Positions 1-5,469 of a stretch of DNA of 9,320 bases are shown in pieces. Numbering within the stretch: the first letter of the stretch is position 1; every line of letters starts with the position of its first letter. The DNA is from Clostridia bacterium (lineage in GTDB: Bacteria > Bacillota > Clostridia > Christensenellales > Borkfalkiaceae): NCBI GenBank assembly GCA_029052615.1, contig JAIDIR010000120.1:1-9320 (forward strand). The letters are read 5' to 3'. The position numbers were made by a program, and so were the translations under genes. The notes under the pieces are model-generated. The model was not told the DNA's origin and did no database searches. It saw nothing but the letters and a program-made list of their open reading frames with translations.

Positions 1-3000
1 TTTAAGAAGTAAGCAAGGCGTTAAGCGCGCGTTGCTTTATATACTCACGCCCATATTCTGTGTCGCACTTTTGTGCGGCGCAGTTTTTTCATTTTTAAAT
101 AACAGTAAAGCGTTTGCGGCTATAGCGCCAAACGATACGGCTGCGAAAACGAAAGTCGTATGGACGGGCACGGGCAACTATCAATATTATAGTGAGAACG
201 TTAATAACAGCGGTTGGGGAGAACCCGTTCCTTATTCGGGTAACCCCAGTCTGACTACACCGGGAACCATTGACACAACCAAAGGTGATTGCGGCTTTGA
301 CGACGACACCGCAACGGCAACGGCTTCTAAATTGAATTTGGGACTAAAACAGCAGGTTGCCAACTTTGTTACTTTTAAAGCTACGATAACCATACCCGCA
401 TATACCGAATATAAAGTGCTGTATAAAGGCGCTTTAAATATTAAAGAATACGGTACTTATGCCGGGGTAGCGATTCTTTACGCTTTTGGCAACACCTACG
501 TGCCGAACAGCTTTGTTTTTCCGTACGTTAATTCTAATACGTCGGTTACGGGCGAAGTCGTAACGTGCCAGACCTCGGATAAGGTTATGTCGAATAAAGG
601 TGTAGCCGCAAATAAAAACAGTGATAAATTCTATACCGTTACTTACACCAACACGACGGGTATGCCCGAAGAAAAAACCGAATATTTCGGCGTATATACG
701 GTCGATATACCCAGTAAGCAGTCTAACCATTATTACGAAGCTTCCGTAACAATGTCGTCGGATATAACGGTCACGCAGATAGAAACACCCGAAGTTGACA
801 CAACGCCGAGTAATTATCCCGATACCTATACGGGCAACGATTTAACTTTTACGCTGAACAATCTGGACGCGAACAGAATAGTGCTTACCAAATATTCCTA
901 TAAGGACCGCCTAGGCAATGCGGAGGAAAAATACACCTACGGCAACACGGCAACCAGCACTGCGACGGGCACCGACCCGCTGAACGGCGGCAATACGCTT
1001 ACCGTTACGGAAGCGGGAACTTACACGCTTGAATTCGATATAGCGTACAACTGCGGCTCCGTCTGGAATACGAGCACGAAAAACGACCAGGCAACCAAAA
1101 AGGTTGAAATTACGGTAAAACCCAAACAGATAACCAAGCCCACGGCTCCGACGACTACCGAAAAGGATTATACGGGCAGCGGCGTTGAGTTCGAGTTTGT
1201 TTCATCGTATAAAAACGACGAGTGGAACAAATACATTAAGCTTGACAGCGCAACGGACACGAGCGGCAACGCGGTCACGGGCGTTACGGATAAGCAGAAC
1301 AAAAAGATAGAAATTACCAATCCCGGAACGTACGTTGTAAAGCTGGGGCTTGCAAGCAAAAACAACACCGTGTGGGCGGATACGCCCCTGGTGCTCGGCG
1401 GCACGGCAAACTTTAATCTTAAAATCAAGACGGGTACGATTTCCGCGCCCACGCTCGGCAATACGGCTAATCACAGTTACGACGGCAAAGCGAAGGAAAT
1501 TACGGTAACGGGCTTCGATTACAGATATATGGATATGACCGTAGAGGGCAAGAACGGCACGGCGGCTGTTTCCACGGTGCCCACCGTTGCGTACGACACC
1601 TATAAGTACTGGGTTAAGAGCGACGGCACGACTACCGAAACCGACCCTCAGGACCCCGTAAACTATACGGAAGAGGAGGGACGGAAAAACTATAAAATAA
1701 AGGCAACCTCCGCGGGAAATTATAAGGTAACGTTCAAGCTGAACGCGGAAGGAAAAAAACTGTTCCTTTGGAACGACGGCTCCGCGGACGGCACGGCGGT
1801 TGACCAGGAAGCAACTTTCAGTATAGCAAAGCAGAGCGTAGTAGTGCCCACACCCGCTTCGACGCTGGCGTTGACATACAACACTCAGGCGCAGACTATG
1901 CAGATAAGGAACGCGACGAACAACACGTTCGAAAGCACGCTGTATACTGCAAGCATTTCGGGCAAGCAGTTTGCGGCGGACGGTACGGCAAGCAATACGG
2001 CGGTTGCCACTGCGCCCACGATTACGGGCGGTCTGGCTTCCGTAACGGACGCGGGCATTTACACCGTTAAAGTCGTTCTTTCCAACAAGACCGACTGCGT
2101 ATGGGCAAGCGGCACGAACGACGACGTTGCCGACAAGGAAATTACTATTACCGTAAACCGCGCGGAGCTTGAAGCTTCTTTTACCTGCTCGGCAAAAAAT
2201 TTCAGTTGGCAGAAAAAGAAGTCGGACGAAACTGCGGAAAGTATAACCGCAACCGTTACGGGCGTGCTGAACGGTCAGACGGTGACTTTCACTTACTACT
2301 GGAAAAAGAACGGCGCAAACGAGCAGGATAACGATATTTCAAGCGGAGCCAACCTTACCGCAAGCGTGGATATACCCACGACCTTAGGCACGTGGGCAGC
2401 GGGCTATACGTTCGGCGTAAAGCTGGGCACGGACGGCGCGAACTACGTTTTCAAGAGCGGTAAGGACAGCAAGGGCTTTACCATTACGGCGACGGAAGCG
2501 GGGCTTGACGAGTACGTGTGGAAATACACGCTGAACGACGGCACGCAGATAAATATGCCCGCAAACAAGGAGCTTGCATATACGCTCGTCAAAGACGACG
2601 ACGGCACGGTTTCAACGGGTATTTACAATATAATTCTGGACGACAGCGACTTTTCCGACTATTACATAGAAATCGACAAAACCAAGTTTACGGGCGGTTA
2701 CAAGACCGAGTTCAACGGCGGCACGGTTACGAGCTTTAAGGACGTCGGAACTTATAAGACCTACGTTGCGCTTAAAACCACAGACAGCGAATATCAGTTT
2801 ATTATCAAAAATCAGGACGGCACCGAAACCAAGTCGAGCACGATGACTTTGGAGCTTGAATGGAGTATAGTCAAGGGTACGTTCGATTTGTCGGGCGTCA
2901 AGTGGGAATATACTTACACCGATTCCAACGGTCAAAAGCAGACCAAGGACTATACGGGCGCGTTAGAATTCGACGATATAAATTACGCCGTAAGAATTAA

Positions 3001-5326
3001 GGAAAGCACTTTGCCCGCGGGGCTTGCGCTTGATAGCGCATATCAATACAGCGGCAGGGAGAGGGCTGTAAACACCTATACCGTGACCGCAAGCAAGTCG
3101 GACTTCAGCTGGAACCAAAACTTCAACGACCCCGATATGACGGTTTCAACGCTCACGCTTAACTGGGAAATTAAGCAGAAAAATCTGTATACCAAATTCA
3201 AGTATGAAAAGGTGACGGGCACAAAGAGCGACGGAACGGTAGTAAGCTTTTACAACAAGGTTCTGGACGTCGAGGAAAAGTATAAGAGCTTCGTCAAGTA
3301 CGAATATACCGATTCTAACGGTACGGTAGTGACCTTGCAGGAGATAATCGACGCGGTTGATATGACCTCGCCCAAGAAATATAGCGTAAGGGCGTACATA
3401 GATTCCGCGGCAACGAATGCGGCGAACTTTGAGCTTTTGGACAACGGCTCGGACCCCACGGATAGCATTACGACGGGAAGCAACAACGCACCCGTATACG
3501 TGGTTATAGACGGCGTTATGATAGACGGCGTGAACGCGGCGACAATCAGCGCGGTTTACGACGGACAGGCGCACTTCAACAAGCTTGAGGTGGTGAGCGG
3601 CAGCGGAGTGAAAATTTCCGATTTCACCGTGACCTTCTACAAGGGCGCAAGCCTTTCCGCGGAAAAGTTTGCGGACGGCGAATACCCCGTAAATGCGGGC
3701 GAATATACCCTTGAAGTAGTGCTTGGCAGCAGTGCGGAAGAAGATTATATTTTGCTTCTGGACGTTATCAAGGTTACGATTGAAAAGAAGGAAATCGCGG
3801 TGCCCACCGTTGGCAATATACTGTTCAGCGGCGAGTATATCAGCCTTGCCGATTACCTGGGCGGAAGTTATGCCGAGTACAAGGATATTATCGCGCTGAG
3901 CGGTGACTGCCGCGATATAAGGAACGTCAGCCAGAGCGGATATAAGGCGCGCTTAACGTTGACCGACCCCAACTATAAATGGGCGCAGCCGACGACGGCG
4001 GAACCCGCAAGTCTGAAACTTTTTGCGGCTAAGTTATTCGATAACGAGCTTGCAATCGTTGACGACGTTACTGCGGAAATCGGCTGGAATATCACGCCGC
4101 TCGTGTTGGACGTAAGCGAGATGTGGGTGAAGGGTAAGAGCGGCGCAACGCTTAATTTACCCGAGAATATTGCCAAGCTTATAGATGCGGAAACGCTTAG
4201 CGTGCTGTACAGATATTACGACGACGCGGACCAGTATATAGAAACGCCCGAACTTAAAGGCGGCAAGTCGTTCAGGGTAGAAGCGGCGTTCGGCGGCATA
4301 GACGCGGAGAGTGGCAACGTGCTGTTTAAGACGGCGGACGGAAACGTTAGCGCGGTCAGCGACAAGATTAGCTACACCGTGCCCCAGAGCGCTACGGCTG
4401 CATTCTTCGGAAGCGCCGTTGGCTTCCTTAAAGCAAACTGGCTGTGGTTCGTAATCGGCGCGGCGGTGCTGCTGTTCCTCATAATTTTAATCTGCTTAAT
4501 CGCAAGCGCGAAGAAGAAAAAGCGCAAGAAGGAAGAACTGGAAGAACAGCGCAGGCTGGAAAAGGAAGAGCGCGAACGCGAGGAACGCAAGCTGGAGCGC
4601 GAGGAGAGAATGGCTCGTCTTTCGCAGGTGCAGGCGGCTCCCGCACCGCAGTATATCCCTCAGCCTATGCCTCAATATGCGCCTCAACCCCAGTATATGC
4701 CGCAGTCAATGCCCCAGAACGCGCAGCCTACGGGTATGGGCGGTGCGATGGGCGGCGGCTCCATAACCGAAGCAATGTTTATGCAGATGCAGGCGGAATT
4801 CGCGGCTATGAAGGCCGAGCAGGCGGCTAAGGAGCTTGCCGAAATCAAAGCCGAGCAGGCGGCAATCAAAGCTGAACAGAACGCAATGCGCAACGACTTC
4901 GTGCTTGAAAAGTCGGGAGCAAAGGCGCAGGCGGCAGGCATAAGCGTGGACGCCATGACCGAGATTATGACTATGGCGCTTAAAAACGTGCTGGCTTCGG
5001 CTACGCAACAGGTCGTTGCGGCGCAACCTCAACAGCCCGCTCAACTGACGGACGGCGGCGCGCCTGCGGCAACGGCTAACGCACCTACCCAAATTCCGCC
5101 CGACGCGGTTATGACGACGGTGACGACCACTAAGATTGACACCACAAAGAAGCCCGCGCAGCCCGGTGAACGCGCGGCGCAGGCGGCTCCCGTGAGGACG
5201 GTGGTGCGCAACTACGTGGCGCCTATGCCCGTGGACGACGGAAGGGTGTTTGACGTGGGCGGCTTTTATAAGCCCGCCGACCCCGTGACCGATATGGATT
5301 TCGGCGAGGAAGAAAAGAAAGACTGA
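1..5326 (+). CDS. Giant exported Ig/MBG-like repeat protein with one C-terminal TM helix and long cytoplasmic tail (5' partial)
   Basis: Likely a cell-surface or envelope-spanning structural or adhesive protein; its ligand is unknown. The frame is open to the window's left edge. The first possible start in the window is TTG at 32 (residue 1 below), but the codons before it encode a basic stretch (RSKQGVKRA) that fits a signal-peptide n-region, so the true start is probably upstream. Residues 2-22 are the hydrophobic core, with a likely signal peptidase I site after AFA (27-29). Residues 30-255 are a Thr/Tyr/Asn-rich region without clear repeats. Residues about 260-1460 hold about eleven divergent Ig-like units. 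Residues 1470-1491 form one TM helix, followed by KKKKRKK (stop-transfer), placing 1493-1764 in the cytoplasm. The tail holds a Glu/Arg/Lys coiled coil (1495-1532), a Pro-Gln-Tyr segment (1536-1566), a Gly/Met linker, KAEQ heptad-like repeats (1590-1620), an Ala/Gln/Pro-rich part and an acidic end. No LPXTG motif is present. A strong terminator follows. The domain reading is firm; the biological role is not. Confidence 0.85.
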   Translation, partial: LRSKQGVKRALLYILTPIFCVALLCGAVFSFLNNSKAFAAIAPNDTAAKTKVVWTGTGNYQYYSENVNNSGWGEPVPYSGNPSLTTPGTIDTTKGDCGFDDDTATATASKLNLGLKQQVANFVTFKATITIPAYTEYKVLYKGALNIKEYGTYAGVAILYAFGNTYVPNSFVFPYVNSNTSVTGEVVTCQTSDKVMSNKGVAANKNSDKFYTVTYTNTTGMPEEKTEYFGVYTVDIPSKQSNHYYEASVTMSSDITVTQIETPEVDTTPSNYPDTYTGNDLTFTLNNLDANRIVLTKYSYKDRLGNAEEKYTYGNTATSTATGTDPLNGGNTLTVTEAGTYTLEFDIAYNCGSVWNTSTKNDQATKKVEITVKPKQITKPTAPTTTEKDYTGSGVEFEFVSSYKNDEWNKYIKLDSATDTSGNAVTGVTDKQNKKIEITNPGTYVVKLGLASKNNTVWADTPLVLGGTANFNLKIKTGTISAPTLGNTANHSYDGKAKEITVTGFDYRYMDMTVEGKNGTAAVSTVPTVAYDTYKYWVKSDGTTTETDPQDPVNYTEEEGRKNYKIKATSAGNYKVTFKLNAEGKKLFLWNDGSADGTAVDQEATFSIAKQSVVVPTPASTLALTYNTQAQTMQIRNATNNTFESTLYTASISGKQFAADGTASNTAVATAPTITGGLASVTDAGIYTVKVVLSNKTDCVWASGTNDDVADKEITITVNRAELEASFTCSAKNFSWQKKKSDETAESITATVTGVLNGQTVTFTYYWKKNGANEQDNDISSGANLTASVDIPTTLGTWAAGYTFGVKLGTDGANYVFKSGKDSKGFTITATEAGLDEYVWKYTLNDGTQINMPANKELAYTLVKDDDGTVSTGIYNIILDDSDFSDYYIEIDKTKFTGGYKTEFNGGTVTSFKDVGTYKTYVALKTTDSEYQFIIKNQDGTETKSSTMTLELEWSIVKGTFDLSGVKWEYTYTDSNGQKQTKDYTGALEFDDINYAVRIKESTLPAGLALDSAYQYSGRERAVNTYTVTASKSDFSWNQNFNDPDMTVSTLTLNWEIKQKNLYTKFKYEKVTGTKSDGTVVSFYNKVLDVEEKYKSFVKYEYTDSNGTVVTLQEIIDAVDMTSPKKYSVRAYIDSAATNAANFELLDNGSDPTDSITTGSNNAPVYVVIDGVMIDGVNAATISAVYDGQAHFNKLEVVSGSGVKISDFTVTFYKGASLSAEKFADGEYPVNAGEYTLEVVLGSSAEEDYILLLDVIKVTIEKKEIAVPTVGNILFSGEYISLADYLGGSYAEYKDIIALSGDCRDIRNVSQSGYKARLTLTDPNYKWAQPTTAEPASLKLFAAKLFDNELAIVDDVTAEIGWNITPLVLDVSEMWVKGKSGATLNLPENIAKLIDAETLSVLYRYYDDADQYIETPELKGGKSFRVEAAFGGIDAESGNVLFKTADGNVSAVSDKISYTVPQSATAAFFGSAVGFLKANWLWFVIGAAVLLFLIILICLIASAKKKKRKKEELEEQRRLEKEEREREERKLEREERMARLSQVQAAPAPQYIPQPMPQYAPQPQYMPQSMPQNAQPTGMGGAMGGGSITEAMFMQMQAEFAAMKAEQAAKELAEIKAEQAAIKAEQNAMRNDFVLEKSGAKAQAAGISVDAMTEIMTMALKNVLASATQQVVAAQPQQPAQLTDGGAPAATANAPTQIPPDAVMTTVTTTKIDTTKKPAQPGERAAQAAPVRTVVRNYVAPMPVDDGRVFDVGGFYKPADPVTDMDFGEEEKKD
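32..121 (+). other. Signal peptide segment of the giant surface protein
   Basis: The encoded segment has a long hydrophobic core (LYILTPIFCVALLCGAVFSF) followed by a polar NNSK and the motif KAFAA. The -3/-1 alanines (residues 27 and 29 counted from TTG 32) fit signal peptidase I. The basic residues needed ahead of the core (KQGVKR) are encoded at 11-28, before the TTG. A start at 32 would remove them. This is the main reason to place the real start codon outside the window. Confidence 0.75.
820..4380 (+). repeat. Array of about eleven divergent Ig/MBG-like protein repeats
   Basis: A recurring pattern marks each unit: a turn ending in (A/P/V)GxY, then alternating hydrophobic residues (such as YTLEFDI, YVVKLGL, YKVTFKL, YTVKVVL, YTLEVVL), often a Trp/Phe about 10-15 residues later, then a closing strand and linker such as VEITVKPKQI, FNLKIKTGTI, ATFSIAKQSV, VTIEKKEIAV. 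The aromatic anchor falls at residues 331, 434, 564, 677, 792, 908, 1016, 1117, 1225, 1304 and 1414 (TTG 32 numbering), a spacing of about 79-130. Several units open with Y(T/D)G, as in DTYTG, KDYTG, SYDG and VYDG. These are features of MBG-type bacterial Ig-like domains, though the exact Pfam family cannot be settled by eye. The DNA of the units is too diverged to be recent tandem duplication. Units 906-1120 lack the glycine and are the weakest. Confidence 0.7.
4439..4504 (+). other. Transmembrane helix of the giant surface protein
   Basis: Residues 1470-1491 (WLWFVIGAAVLLFLIILICL and onward) form an uninterrupted hydrophobic helix. It is flanked by KAN on the outer side and by the cluster KKKKRKK on the inner side. 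By the positive-inside rule the repeats are outside and the 270-residue tail is cytoplasmic. There is no sortase motif before the helix, so covalent wall attachment is not expected. Confidence 0.9.
4509..5323 (+). other. Cytoplasmic tail: coiled coil, Pro-Gln-Tyr segment and KAEQ repeats
   Basis: Immediately inside the membrane is a highly charged helix rich in E, R and K (residues 1494-1532). It is followed by a PQY/PQP/MPQ repeat segment (1536-1566) and a GGAMGGGS linker. A predicted coiled coil then carries three KAEQ copies starting at residues 1594, 1606 and 1613 within an Ala/Met/Gln-rich helix. A further Ala/Gln/Pro low-complexity stretch leads to an ending of VFDVGGFYKP and an acidic EEEKKD. 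I recognise no enzymatic domain. The composition suggests oligomerisation or attachment to an internal partner. Confidence 0.7.
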
Positions 5327-5341
5327 GAGGCGTGTCGCCTC
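5327..5341 (+). other. Small perfect hairpin right after the giant gene's stop codon
   Basis: GAGGCG (5327-5332) pairs perfectly with CGCCTC (5336-5341) around a TGT loop, starting at the base after the TGA. No T run follows, so it is not an intrinsic terminator. It could slow exonucleases entering from the 3' end or be incidental; the real terminator lies 55 bases downstream. Confidence 0.4.
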
Positions 5342-5395
5342 AGCCAAGTCCTTTAAATGCTTGTGCCGAAAACAAACTTAATGACAACAAAACTG

Positions 5396-5429
5396 AAAGC
5401 CCCGCGGCGTTTGCGCCGCGGGGCTTTTT
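5396..5429 (+). terminator. Strong intrinsic terminator of the giant surface-protein gene
   Basis: AAAGCCCCGCGGCG (5396-5409) pairs with CGCCGCGGGGCTTT (5414-5427): a perfect 14 bp, very GC-rich stem with a 4-base loop (TTTG), running into TTTTT (5425-5429). An A run precedes the stem, so weak opposite-strand function is conceivable. It separates the giant gene from the helicase gene. It also shows that the helicase reading frame upstream of 5470, which runs through this hairpin, is not coding. Confidence 0.95.
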
Positions 5430-5434
5430 CCTTA

Positions 5435-5463
5435 TTGACTTTATCGGCGCGTTTTACTATAAT
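5435..5463 (+). promoter_or_regulatory. Near-consensus SigA/sigma-70 promoter for the helicase gene, predicted leaderless
   Basis: The -35 box TTGACT (5435-5440) is one base from consensus, the spacer is 17 bp (5441-5457), and the -10 box TATAAT (5458-5463) is perfect. Counting the last -10 base as -7 puts +1 at 5470, which is the A of the helicase ATG. There is no Shine-Dalgarno sequence between the -10 box and the ATG, and no room for one in the transcript. The promoter starts 6 bases after the preceding terminator's T run. Confidence 0.88.
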
Positions 5464-5469
5464 GGTGCT

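Noticed and set aside
4380..4510. Possible LPXTG-type sortase signal before the TM helix
   Set aside because: No LPxTG-like motif precedes the helix, and the protein continues for about 270 residues after it.
5327..5341. Stop-proximal hairpin as a second terminator
   Set aside because: Only 6 bp and no following T run; the 14 bp hairpin at 5396-5429 is the terminator.
4706..5347. 213-codon open frame on the minus strand opposite the giant gene's tail
   Set aside because: It has His/Arg/Leu-rich low-complexity composition, no ribosome binding site or domain, and lies wholly opposite well-supported coding sequence; a shadow of Ala/Gln/Pro-rich codons.
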